Part shown: positions 32,266 to 42,324 of the stretch, piece by piece
Position numbering within the stretch: position 1 is the first letter of the stretch
Layout: each line of letters begins with the position of its first letter
Assembly (NCBI GenBank): GCA_033085395.1
Contig: JANQBS010000282.1
Span: forward strand, 1-47,411
Direction of reading: 5' to 3'
Origin: Xanthoparmelia taractica
Lineage: Eukaryota > Ascomycota > Lecanoromycetes > Lecanorales > Parmeliaceae
DNA: 47,411 nt
Made by a program: the position numbers and the translations under genes
The notes under the pieces: model-generated
The model's database searches: none
Seen by the model: only the letters and a program-made list of their open reading frames with translations
What the model was told of the DNA's origin: nothing

Positions 32266-34643
32266 TCGTTGTTGTGAGGGTGATAGTAGAAATTGTGACA
32301 GGATGTGGTGATGGGTGGCGTTGAGGTGGGATGGGAGAAAATCGAGCGAAATAGCAGGAAAGCAGGTTAGGAGGGTACTCCGTAGTTCTAGGGCTTTTGA
32401 AGCGGACCAGTCTACGGTTGTGGTTGCTTGTTATTATGATAATGATTATTATTATTGTTGTATGCCAGTCAAAAAGAGTAAGACTTTGCTGGTCACTGTT
32501 GGCCCATTATTTTCCCCTCAGTTCCGGAGGTAATCCCTATGATGCCAATGATGCCACAAAGTCCATGAGCCCCACGAGCCACCTTTCGATCATCGTAAGG
32601 AGATCGAAGCGCCAGATGGAACTCTCTCCGGTCAATTTGTCACACACTTTGATTTCCTTCGTCAACTTTGCCATCTAATGAATCCCATTCCGGACCTCAC
32701 TTCCGTCCAATCAGCCCTTCAGGATTGTCCAATCGTCAGGCTAAAGCCACTGCTAATAGCCAAAACGGCAGGTGATCGTCATGCCGAGTAGCCAATTCGA
32801 ATTCTTCGGCTCAGCATTTCAAACTTAATTCGGTAAGTCGAAACAGCTTCAATACCCGAGAACTGGGAACACCAAAAAGCATCAAATAAAGTATAAGGCT
32901 ATCGTCAGAGCACCAATCAAATAATGGTTTATCAGCCAATAAGATTTGATTCCCTATTTGACGTCCAATCATATGCATTCCACACTATCCGAAAGCCATT
33001 AAAAGGCCCAGGGGGAAAAAAATGTTTGTCACGGGGTTCGCACGGTCTTCGTGGGCTTCGGCGTTTGCGGAGAAACCTCCTTGATCCTTACTTTGCTCTG
33101 GGACAGACCATCTTTTCGACCAGCACAGCCCGTGGCTTGAGCTTGGATACGAATACGTACTTCGTAACCGAGGATTGAGGTGCACCAAAGTCTCTTTGGC
33201 TCAACAGTCTTTTGGCGATCATTTAAGCCCTAAGGAGCAATGATGTGCGTACACCGGGGGCTGGACTCTTCCCCTCAAGTAACTCGACGGAGCTATGTCC
33301 GCTGCTGATATTCGATTCGACCAATGGCCAGGTACTTTAGCATAATCCCTTCACACTGGCTCCTTACTCTGACAAGCTTTCATCAAGAGTCAAACGGGTC
33401 AAAGGTCGACGCTACAAAATATGCGCAAAACCAGGGTAACCCTTTCTCGTGCCTCTCAATGCCGAACTTCGCCAGCGAGTCAGCCACACAGAGTACTGCA
33501 AGCGCTGCTGTGTTCTACCCTGTTGGTCTCTTTTCACCCAAGCTTGGTACTCGTCATGTGTTTCACGACCGCGGCTTTGCTGTGCCCGGTCCGGTACGCC
33601 CAAGCCTGATAAGCCTGGCATCGTGAGAGGTCTTCAAAGCTTCAACTCAATATTCTCAACAATAATAACAACGCATCAACTCTTCCCATTGACAATTTTC
33701 CCGTGTACGCTACTGCTTTCATTCCGCGGATACCTATCGCTTAACCCTTGGTACGTGCAACACTCTCCCTCGCTTCCCACCCTACTCTCTTCCCCAACGT
33801 ATCAGACCGTCTACCCAGCCTTGAACCCACTCGAACCCAACCTGAAACATATCCACCGCCAAGATCACCCCGGCCCCCCATCCCAACCCCCAACCACCCG
33901 CACCATCATCGCCACCCGACGCATCCTATCATCTAATATCCGAAATGACGGCTGCAGATTTGACATGGAGCTAACGCTAACGAGAACGCTGGCGGTGTGG
34001 GCCTCGGAGCTGTGGTGAGAGCGTGTGGGATAGCGCCAATGGAATCTTCATGAGGGATGAGGAGGCTATGAGGGTGTCACTTTGGGGTTACTGCTCTCAG
34101 AATGTTGCGACGAGGATGATTGTACTTGCTGGGAACGTTCTTTTGGTTAGTATCCGCATTCGTACTTGTTCATCTTCGACCGCGTTTTACCTGACCTTTA
34201 GGACCCATATAAACGTGCACTTCCCCAAATGTCCTGCTTTTCCTTAACGAAAAAGCAAATCGCTAAAAGAGCAGCCAGCTCAACGGTTGTGACCCGACTC
34301 TAATACGCCGAGTGCATTAATCGCCACAAGCATTGGACGTACGTTTGATAAGACCTGAATGAAAAATGCAAGTCAGAATATCCATTCAATGATCGGCGAG
34401 TTCAACCATGTTGTTCACCGTGAGCACATAATGCGGGGCAGACTGGCAGGACGCTGAGTATATGCTAGGAAAGGCAATCAGCCTTCTTACGACTTGCATC
34501 CACTATCGACCGAACGGTCACAATAAAATGGACTCCTGGCATTAAGATCTCGAACAGCATGTTTTTCAGTACTACACTCGCTCCAACTCCCTCCCAAATT
34601 TCACAACCTCACATACACGACAAGACCCCAACCCACCACCTCA
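32266..34643. other. Gene-poor stretch, 2.4 kb
   Basis: Upstream DNA of the bZIP gene followed by sequence without a supported gene. Frames at 32397-32678, 32924-33178, 33324-33626 and 33449-34018 (plus, 189 codons) overlap opposite-strand frames and show no domains; the last ends in a Pro/His/Thr-rich run typical of pyrimidine-rich DNA. 34570-34800 is strongly C/T-rich on the plus strand. Confidence 0.4.
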
Positions 34644-34907
34644 TCAACTCACCTTTGCTCCCTCCCCCCAACCCCTCTCCACCGGAACCACCATCCATAC
34701 CCTTCTCTCTACTTCCCCCGCCCACCTCCTCCTGAAGGATCCCTCCTCATCAAACTCTCTCCTCTCACCAATCCTCACCACCTCCCACGCCAACTCATGT
34801 TCCTTCACCAGCAGCGCCAGCAACACCAGGACCTTCCCCCTCCCCCCCTCCGGCCCCGCGGCATCTCCCGCAAATATCCGCTTTCGACGGCGACAGCCAC
34901 GAGCCGG
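34644..34907 (-). CDS. Possible C-terminal exon of an unrecognised protein
   Basis: An 87-codon open stretch on the minus strand, following a TAG that could be the end of an intron. It reads RRRKRIFAGDAAGP, then KVLVLLALLVKEHELAWEVV, and a charged end with VWMVVPVE. The alternation of hydrophobic and charged residues looks protein-like, but the DNA is purine-rich on this strand, which opens frames by itself. I cannot name a family or find the first exon with confidence; the 34805-35380 frame could contribute. Confidence 0.25.
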   Translation of the reverse strand, partial: PARGCRRRKRIFAGDAAGPEGGRGKVLVLLALLVKEHELAWEVVRIGERREFDEEGSFRRRWAGEVERRVWMVVPVERGWGEGAKVS

Positions 34908-35628
34908 CTAGTCTGGTGACGAAGTCGGATTGCTCCCTCGCTGCGCGCGGCGACGGGGGCGGCATTAACGCATGCGGTCCGCTTGTTGACGGAGCCGGGA
35001 CAGCGCGCGGCGCCGGATGGGTGTGGGTGGTGGTGGCTGAGTGGTGTGTATGGGTAGTGGTTGTGTTGGGCGTGGGGTTGGGGGTGTTTTTGAGGTTTGG
35101 GTTGGTTTGGGAATGAGGGTTGGAGGGGAGGTGGGGAGGGCCCGGCGTTCGCTTCTGCTGTTTGTAGTAAGATGCACGCGTTGTCGGTTCGGTGGGGCTG
35201 GGTTGAGGTAGCCGCCGGCGCTATGGTTCTTTGGGACATGGTGGAAGTCACGGAAGGATGGATGGATGGATGGATGGATGGGAGATCGGTGTACATCTTG
35301 TCAGGAATAACGCGATTCTCCAACCGGAGAACAAATGACCAATGGCTTTGGATTTGTTGTTGGTCTCCAACACCGAGCACGAGAGATGATATACAAAGCT
35401 GTGTTCAACAGTTCTAGGTGGAGACAATAGAAAGAGTCAGCCTGAATATATACGAGCCTACCTGTTCGAGCCATTGGCTTGCTGCTTTGATAGATGGACA
35501 GCAGCAACGACCAGTGCGTAGTAGTGCAGACGCAAGAGTTTAGAGACTGCTTAATACTCGAAATGGATGAATTGAACATTGCATTACCCAGGCATGATGA
35601 TCTTTATCGATTGGCGTTCAAATTCTGA
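34908..35628. other. Low-complexity spacer with GGAT microsatellite
   Basis: GT-rich and GC-rich simple sequence, with competing open frames on both strands (34916-35417 plus, 34805-35380 minus) explained by composition. It includes the tetranucleotide repeat at 35256-35281. It ends near the 3' end of the interrupted gene. Confidence 0.4.
35256..35281. repeat. (GGAT)n microsatellite
   Basis: Six and a half perfect copies of GGAT (26 bp). Intergenic. Confidence 0.9.
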
Positions 35629-36021
35629 TCAGACGCCCATATACTGATACCCTTTGAGGCTATTACAATCCCTATAATTGTTTTCAATGAAGGCCACGTC
35701 CAGCTTCACACCTTTGACGTCCCAGAAGTTTGCTCCGCGGGGAAAGAAGGTCACGCCTGATCTTGCAGCAGGAGCCAGCGAGACAGAACCAGAGATGCCG
35801 ACTGGTTGGAAAGGCCCTGCTGTGATGTTGGTGTGGAAGAACCGAATCACGTTGTCGCAGGTTAAGAGGCAGGTGGAGTTAGCGCAGCCAAATATTGGCT
35901 GATTGGTCACATTCGTGTAGCTTGGAGAATCATTAGTATTTCGATGACTATATGCGCCATGAAATGGGATTTTCCCTCAAATATTTCCATGAAAGAAGAA
36001 CAGGCCGACTTACAAGTGCAA

Positions 36022-36030
36022 AGGATACTC
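36022..36030. repeat. Target-site duplication, left copy
   Basis: AGGATACTC directly abuts the left terminal inverted repeat; an identical copy abuts the right one at 36933-36941. Confidence 0.92.
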
Positions 36031-36077
36031 CAACTCCACTCGGGACAGTCCCCCTCCACAGTCCCCCTTCACGCTAA
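36031..36077 (+). repeat. Left terminal inverted repeat
   Basis: 47 bp, matching the reverse complement of the right end with a one-base difference in a C run, one T/C change within it and two changes near the inner end. Confidence 0.92.
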
Positions 36078-36884
36078 ATAAGCCTCTTGGCGCATGATCT
36101 GCTGGCTAGCTTCAGACTATACCGCATTTAGGTGGACCCTGCACCAGAAATTGGTGGGGGCCCGCGCCGGCCTGTCGTATTATTTGTGAGAGCCTTAAGA
36201 AGTTAAGATATCTCAACAGTCAATCCAAAACGTTCAATCACTTCCATATTCGTCCACTATGAATACTTCTAACTATGCTACGTCTATTGCAGACAAGAAA
36301 AGACGTGTATTCGCCACATTTTCAGCTAATTATAAGCGTTCTTCTGTAACTGGCGGGGTGTTTGATAGCAAGAATACAGTCATCCTCCGGATGAAAGAAT
36401 AGTCTTGTTTTCAAGGCTTCGCTGCAGTCTCGACTACCGCTGAATAATTGAGCTAATATTAATGATTTTGACGATTTCCCTTCTCTTTCTCCCGCATTAG
36501 CCAGAAAAGCACTCGCTCTTATAGAATAACCCGATCGTCGTAATTAGCAGAAGAGACTCGTTTTTTCGAAGAATTTAAATTTAATCTCAGAGGAACTCAC
36601 TCGCTCTATAATAATTAGAGTTAAACGAGAATCAATAATTAAGTTATTTAAATAGACTAGATTGAAGTCCCAAAAAGATCATAACGCGAATTTTAAAATA
36701 TAACGAATTATTAAGCGTAGAGAGGCGATAGCGAGAAAGCAGACGAAGATAATGAAGCCTAGAAAGGAGGATATTAGCCAGTTAACTGAACATTTGCGAA
36801 GTTCTTCATTGTAGAATAATTAGATCAAAAATCAATTGGTGGGGGGGAGTAGAACCCCCACCGGATATACCCGCTAGGGCTAAA

Positions 36885-36932
36885 TTAGTATGAAGGGGGA
36901 CTGTGGGGGGGGGACTGTCCCGAGTGGAGTTG
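36885..36932 (-). repeat. Right terminal inverted repeat
   Basis: 48 bp, inverse of the left end. Its C run is nine bases against eight (CCCCCTCC) on the left. The stop codon that truncates the host reading frame is at its inner border (36885-36887). Confidence 0.92.
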
Positions 36933-36941
36933 AGGATACTC
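36933..36941. repeat. Target-site duplication, right copy
   Basis: AGGATACTC, identical to 36022-36030. On the host gene's strand it encodes the end of GEVGEYP. Confidence 0.92.
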
Positions 36942-37793
36942 TCCAACCTCACCATATCGACCTGGGTGCGGTCTGTAGGTTGTATTCAGGATTGCAGGGC
37001 CCGACGCGTTCAATCTAAAGACGTCAAAGTAGGTATGCCCATCTCTGTCGCCTGGCACGAAAGCATACGGGTCATGCGGCGGGTTGAACGTTGAAATAAT
37101 TGCATTTTCCGCATAGGGCTGGCTTCCTGCAATGGCGATTGCATCGTTGGAGATGAAGATTGTGGGAATGTATGAAAAGGTGGAGTATCCGTCGCCTAAA
37201 AGGTCGATGAATGGGAAGCGAAATTGAGATGACTGTAAATGCAATGGTTATTCGCGAGCAATGGCACGCATATAGAATTATTACTGACGCTGAAATCAGG
37301 TATAACGGCGCCGAGGGTCTGAACGTCGTGATCGAGCTGAGTAGAGAGGACGAGCTGCAATTCCGCGTCAAACGGAGCGCTACTTATAAGTGATCTAGTT
37401 CCTTACTGGATACTTGTCTTCGGGGAAGAAGGGTAGGACTGCCTTGATGCTCTGCCTCAGGATGCCGTATTTGCTTGGTATGATGGCCCTTGCCACATCG
37501 TAATCAAGAGGCAGTACCACGAAAGACCAATTGATCGTTCCCGTTGTCATGTTAGGAAAGGTCTTTGCTATAGGGTTCGGCTGGGAATTATTGCTATTTT
37601 CGGTGCTGGCGCTGGCCACGAAGGCAGCCAGCTCAGCAGGGCTTATTCCCGCAAGTAATTGATCTGTACTGATCAACGAGGGAAGACTGCTAAGCCGGTC
37701 CAATTCCTGCATTACGGCAGAAGAAAAACGCGGTTCAAGTTTGCAGATACAGAGTGCGAATAACGAGAAAATGATGATAGGAAACATCTTCAC

Positions 37794-40402
37794 AGAGGTT
37801 CGATGAAAGGATGTCGAATTACGGAGTTGCAGTCCTTGTCCAAGCGCTGGAAACCTCTTGAGTAAGATATGCTAAAACGCTGAACAAGTATTGAATGTGA
37901 GATGTATAAGAAGGGCGGCCTTGTACAGCTAAGCTTTTTCCCCCTCTTGTGCATAAGGTATGCAACGTGATCGGACGTTCAGTGTTGGACATGGTTCTGT
38001 AAAGTCATTGCAATTTGAGCTATCGACGTTGAAAAAGCAGATCCAAGGTCAGAAGCTGCTGACTATTCATGAAAAGCTATGTGATGCGGCCTGATTCAAC
38101 CTCGACAAGGTGGAAAAAGTAAAAAACACAGCGCCTAAAGCTTTGGATACCGAGATAGAATACACGCTAGAATCCTTGGCTACCTTAGTCTAGAGCAGAG
38201 CTGTTTTCCGTACGATGGCTACTTCAAGGAAACGACCTTCAGGACTATCGGGTTTTGTCATCCAACATCTGTGATCAGATGACTATCAACCACTCTGTAG
38301 CTTCATCCGGTACATACCCAAGTAAGTCTGTCCAAGCTATCCGCCATGCCCTTCACTGACACGAACCAAACCCGCCGCCTCCTCCACCAATATCTCCTCC
38401 TTCCTAACCGATTTCTTCTGTAGCGGTCGCTGTCGGATTCAAGAGTCCAGTCGCGCAAGCAGAGCAGAGCCCCTCGCTTCTGAATACCCCAGGTCTGAAT
38501 CGTAGAGGGCAAGTAATAATGGCAGTATGATTGTCAGAGGCAAGTTAGGTGATGCCTCCTATAGAGATTTTGTCGAGCTCCGTGTCTCTGGCAGCTGACG
38601 CATTCCTTCTGGGTGCTGAGGGCTCTGGAGCTGAACAATCGCATTCATCACTAGAGAAGAGTAAGAATTGCTCTTCTTTGGCATGTAGATGCATCTCAAC
38701 CATGTCTGTTGAAGCATCTGAGACTTTGAAACTCGAGCTGTCTCGACTCCGCGATCGTAGATGTAGAACAACCAGGGGAGGAGCTTAATGAGACTGTGTT
38801 ATACCTCAGTTAGCGTTACAAGTCAAAAGTTAACAATTCTCTCGTGTCTTACTAGGCTTCGCCGTGAATTATTTATTGCAGACACACATTGGCTCTCATA
38901 GGGATCGTCCACAAGCGAAGAATCCAGGCTAGAGCGGGATGTCAGTGGATCCTAGACCGTGTCTATACGGACAGGCCAGTGGAAGAGAGATTTGCTCGGT
39001 GTCAAAGGCGGCATATCCCTGACAGATCTAACCCGTAATCTAGCTTACCCAAACCGCAGGTTGACTTATCATAACAACGAGATGAACGGCCGTTTCCCTT
39101 TACGCACCCTTAACGTAGAAAGTCATTCTTATTTGGCGGGGGAGTGCTCGGATTTGGACCGTATAATACATACCCACTCAATACCCTCTTGATCGTAACT
39201 GCATGTCGGCCCGTTAATCATTATTGAGCCATAACAGTAATCGCTCTTTTAGCGTCCCAGGTTTCGGCGGAAACCTTGACGTTGCCAGAGGTCTATGCCT
39301 ATGAAGCAAGCAACTTCGAGGCTGCTCAGAATCCACCTTCACGGGCCCGTCATTTCGCTTGTATTCTCATTAAATCGTCCGCATTCACCCTTGCAAGGAA
39401 CAATCGTTCTCACAAGTTCAAATGATTTGATGGCTCACCATTCTCCACTGCAAGAATGGGTGTGTATATGGAAATAGGAGTCAAAGGCATACCTACAACT
39501 ATTGACGTATGTTCGCCATATGCAGAAACCTCGAGCGATCATGACCACAACGAATGCTCATTCCGTATGTTCGCGGATTTACCAAGAAGTAGTAAACCCG
39601 AAATCAAGCGAAATACAAGGATCTGTAGTACGATATTCACATTAAGAAAAGTAAATGTACAAGCGCAGACTATATGTACGACTTTGTAAGACTTCTAAGA
39701 AACTGAGTAGGACTGAGAGGACAAAGTAGTGGAGGGGGGGTCTATTGATATTCGTAGCACTTCGAAGTCGTGCAATCCCCTCTGGCCCCGAGGCACGAGT
39801 CAGACTCTTTTGTTACCATAGTAAAGATGTTTGTCTGCAGTCATCCGTCGGCGGATCTGTACTTTCTTACTAGTTCGTCGCGAATCGATCTATCGAAGCT
39901 AAGCAAGGGGAAAACGCTGATCCACACGATGTGAATTTGTTTCAAGAAGGCTATGCCATAGCTTGGGGTACCGTTGAAAGGGCGTGGGGGATTCCCAGCA
40001 GCACAGCCCACAGATGGCGCAAGTTGCATCCGTCGCTTTGAGCGATGTGATGCGCCCAATCGCATCAGAAGATAGGAATTTTGCGCGTGGGGAAAATAAG
40101 ATTAAAGGTGAGCGATTGCCGTAGCGGCAGAGCGCAAGTAGACACCGCTGGTTATGCGAACCTCTGTCCCCCAGGAATTAGGAGTGCGCCACGGCACATC
40201 TCCTTCGGCAGTCGAAGCGATGCTCGAGATCTTATCTGGTCAGCCTCCCTCGGCTTTAGGGTACGAAGCGCAATTTTTTCCGAGAGATGCTCGACGCTGT
40301 ATCTCATAATCGGAGCGCGACAGCAGTGTTGGCAGCCTTGTTGCACTCTCTGGAAGCCGCAAAGGCCGCCCCACAGCTATATACATTTGCTGATCCCAAT
40401 CA
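37794..40402. other. Gene-poor stretch, 2.6 kb
   Basis: Promoter of the interrupted gene at the left, then sequence without a supported gene. Frames at 38303-38512, 38549-38788, 38959-39192, 39456-39689, 39841-40065 and 40081-40413 are all below 111 codons and lack motifs. No RNA gene or repeat stands out. Confidence 0.4.
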
Positions 40403-41803
40403 TCAAGTCCTGACTAAGGTGTGTCGCCCCGCCTTTGCTTCAACAATCGGATCCAAGTCCGTCTTCAATAGGACGTAATCTTGCACTTCCAGGTCGACCT
40501 CATTATCATCACAGTCGTTTAGAACGAAGTGCCGCAATTTCAGAAATGACTCCTCTCTCAACCGTGTAAGTAGCGACGACCAATCGCCACCTATCAGTGT
40601 CATCCAGCCAAATCGAACCTCGACCAAGGTGGCTCCATGTCTGCGAAAGAAATGAACGATGTCATCAATATGGGACTCGTAGTTGTATATGTCCAGCTTC
40701 TGCAACTTCTGCAATCTGCTTGAACCAAATACCCCTATTAGAGAGGGCATTTGCCCCGAAAGCTTGTCCACAATCTCGCCTAAGGTGATTTTTTCAAGAT
40801 TGGGACTGAGGCCAATGATTTGACGTATAGCCGTCATTGTTTCGCCCAACTCCCCACCATGGTCAAAGTTGGTTTCAATTGATGAGACCTCCAGTGAACG
40901 TAGGTATCCTAAGGTTTTCCTGCCGTTAGGCTCGTCCGCAAGATAGAATGTGTTGAACAGAGCTTCAGAAGATATTGTTCGGGGACAGATTTGTTCTCGG
41001 ATTGGCACAGGGTCTAAATATTCAAGTAGGGAAGATTTGGCGCCGAAGCCTCGAGGAGGATCCTGCCTGAACTCTTCATGTTCTCCAAGCTTGAAGCTCT
41101 TGATTGTCGCTTTTGAAGCTACCATGGCCCCAAAAATCAAGGGAAGTAAGTGTTCGCAATCGTATGTCAGTGAGAGCATAGCCTTCAGTGTTCCGAATGC
41201 ACTCATCAACTCCGAACAGCCAATGTTGAAGTTTAAGAAGTCAACGGTGATACTTGAAAGCTGTGGTAACTTTTTCATGCCGTTGATGAGTATCTTGGAA
41301 TCGGTACCTTGCGAAGACAGACGGCGTTGTGCTTTGATGTAGCTTTCGTAGGCAGCTATGTACCCTGCTGAGGTCAAGACTTGAATGTCTTCCGAAGAAC
41401 ACCGGTGGCTCGCCAGATTCCGCACTTGGTCGAGATATTGTTCCACACTTCCATAATCGATGAACCGCAGCGGAGAGAAAACAATCTCCTTGACATATTG
41501 GGAAAGCTGGGGATGCTCTGCGATAGTTTTGAATTGCTCCAAGCTTTTGAGACCAAGCCATACAGGGATCGTCTGGAACAGACAGGAGGCAGCAGCAGCT
41601 GCAAGTGTCTTGCTGACAAGTCTTACACGGAACAGATCTTGCCTTGGTAGAGTGCTCATGATGCCATAGAGCAACTCACGGGGAAATCTCTCGAGCGGAG
41701 AGAACGATAGTAACTGGTAGACGTGCATGTTTCGTGGTCGACCAGCTGTGATGAGCAAGTAAGAAGGGCAGCAGGAGAATCGAGAATTGTGAGTGATGAT
41801 CAA
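40403..41803 (-). CDS. F-box protein
   Basis: Intronless, 466 codons from 41803; a start at 41728 (MHVYQLL) is more likely since the domain then sits at the N-terminus, giving 441 aa. The F-box lies just after it (FSPLERFPRELLYGIMSTLP, then RQDLFRVRLVSKTLAAAAAS). The rest has no clear repeats but shows leucine-rich segments resembling irregular LRR (LGYLRSLEVSSIE, LSPNLEKITLGEIVDKL, LQKLQKLDIYNYESH, LRHFVLNDCDDNEVDLE), the common plan in fungal F-box families. By homology it would present substrates to an SCF ubiquitin ligase through Skp1. The target is unknown. Confidence 0.85.
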   Translation of the reverse strand: MIITHNSRFSCCPSYLLITAGRPRNMHVYQLLSFSPLERFPRELLYGIMSTLPRQDLFRVRLVSKTLAAAAASCLFQTIPVWLGLKSLEQFKTIAEHPQLSQYVKEIVFSPLRFIDYGSVEQYLDQVRNLASHRCSSEDIQVLTSAGYIAAYESYIKAQRRLSSQGTDSKILINGMKKLPQLSSITVDFLNFNIGCSELMSAFGTLKAMLSLTYDCEHLLPLIFGAMVASKATIKSFKLGEHEEFRQDPPRGFGAKSSLLEYLDPVPIREQICPRTISSEALFNTFYLADEPNGRKTLGYLRSLEVSSIETNFDHGGELGETMTAIRQIIGLSPNLEKITLGEIVDKLSGQMPSLIGVFGSSRLQKLQKLDIYNYESHIDDIVHFFRRHGATLVEVRFGWMTLIGGDWSSLLTRLREESFLKLRHFVLNDCDDNEVDLEVQDYVLLKTDLDPIVEAKAGRHTLVRT

Positions 41804-42324
41804 GGGGGCTGAGCGAGTGAAACCAGTGAAGGTAGCGCATCGAAGACTGTCTCAGGTCGGTTAAACACATTCTTACGCTTGGTCTTAATTGGGCTTCCGT
41901 ACTGCGCTACTTCTGGTTACTCTAATAAACCTATGTTGAACGTTCCCCTTGCCCAGGTCTTTTGGAACATTCGAAGAGAGTTGATGAGTTGCTGGGAAGC
42001 TGGGGACCGAACGCTTCACGACTTGAAGTGATACAGAGCTGTTAAAGCTTGAGTTGTGGGGAGATGTTCGTTTGAAATGAGGCAAACAAGCATGTCGAGC
42101 CATGCCTTGGACTTGTTGCTTCTACCCGAACGATCGTGCGGATTATGCCCGTTCGTATCATGTATACCTCGTACGCCGTGCGTGGTGTCGAAAGAAAGCG
42201 GGATACAAGGGACGTCGTCTGTCAGAAAACCTGGGAGGGCTGCTTGAAAGGGCGTATTCGCAGACATCTCGGCTGACTCCGGAACTTGTACAGTTGGAAT
42301 AGAAGGGTCTATTGCGTCTCCCTT
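41804..42324. other. Spacer between F-box and DUF1308 genes
   Basis: Both neighbours are on the minus strand, so this holds the F-box promoter and the 3' flank of the DUF1308 gene. Frames at 41885-42103, 42016-42267 and 42056-42247 overlap and have no motifs. Confidence 0.45.

Larger units (their letters stand above)
36031..36932. mobile_element. Non-autonomous DNA transposon, Mutator-like by duplication length
   Basis: A 902-bp element bounded by near-identical terminal inverted repeats of 47 bp (36031-36077) and 48 bp (36885-36932), both starting CAACTCCACTCGGGACAGTC, and flanked by perfect 9-bp direct repeats. A 9-bp duplication is the usual signature of Mutator-like elements; hAT elements make 8 bp. 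The interior has no transposase frame. The middle (about 36440-36800) is AT-rich and stop-filled. A subterminal hairpin, GGTGGGGG and CCCCCACC around a short loop, lies at 36838-36862. The element is therefore mobilised, if at all, by a transposase encoded elsewhere. Confidence 0.9.
35629..37793 (-). pseudogene. Secreted-protein gene interrupted by a DNA transposon
   Basis: Four exons on the minus strand: 37793-37407, 37354-37289, 37232-36933 continuing at 36021-36014, and 35920-35629. With the 902-bp element and one 9-bp duplication copy set aside these total 1053 nt and 350 aa without any stop or frame change. Residues 1-18 are a signal peptide (MKMFPIIIFSLFALCICK). Conserved-looking blocks: TGTINWSFVVLPLDYDVARA, FFPEDKYPLVLSTQLDHDVQ, FRFPFIDLLGDGYSTFSYIP, VPGDRDGHTYFDVF and VDVAF-like LDVAFIENNYRDC near the end. 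I recall similar fungal proteins linked to the acetoacetate-decarboxylase-like fold, but I am not sure. As it stands, reading enters the element and stops at 36885, giving about 266 residues. The insertion lies 8 nt before the donor of the last intron (GTAAGT, 36013). Confidence 0.85.

Noticed and set aside
33449..34018. 189-codon plus-strand frame
   Set aside because: The composition reflects C/T-rich DNA; overlapping frames are equally open and no domain is visible.
34805..35380. 191-codon minus-strand frame rich in Pro, His and Arg
   Set aside because: Low-complexity and microsatellite DNA explains it; it overlaps an open frame of similar size on the other strand.
37383..37406. 24-bp GTAAGG...AAG segment as intron 1 of the interrupted gene
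   Set aside because: Too short; the 52-bp intron ending at TTGCAG (37355) gives a normal size and the family-like KYPLVL junction.
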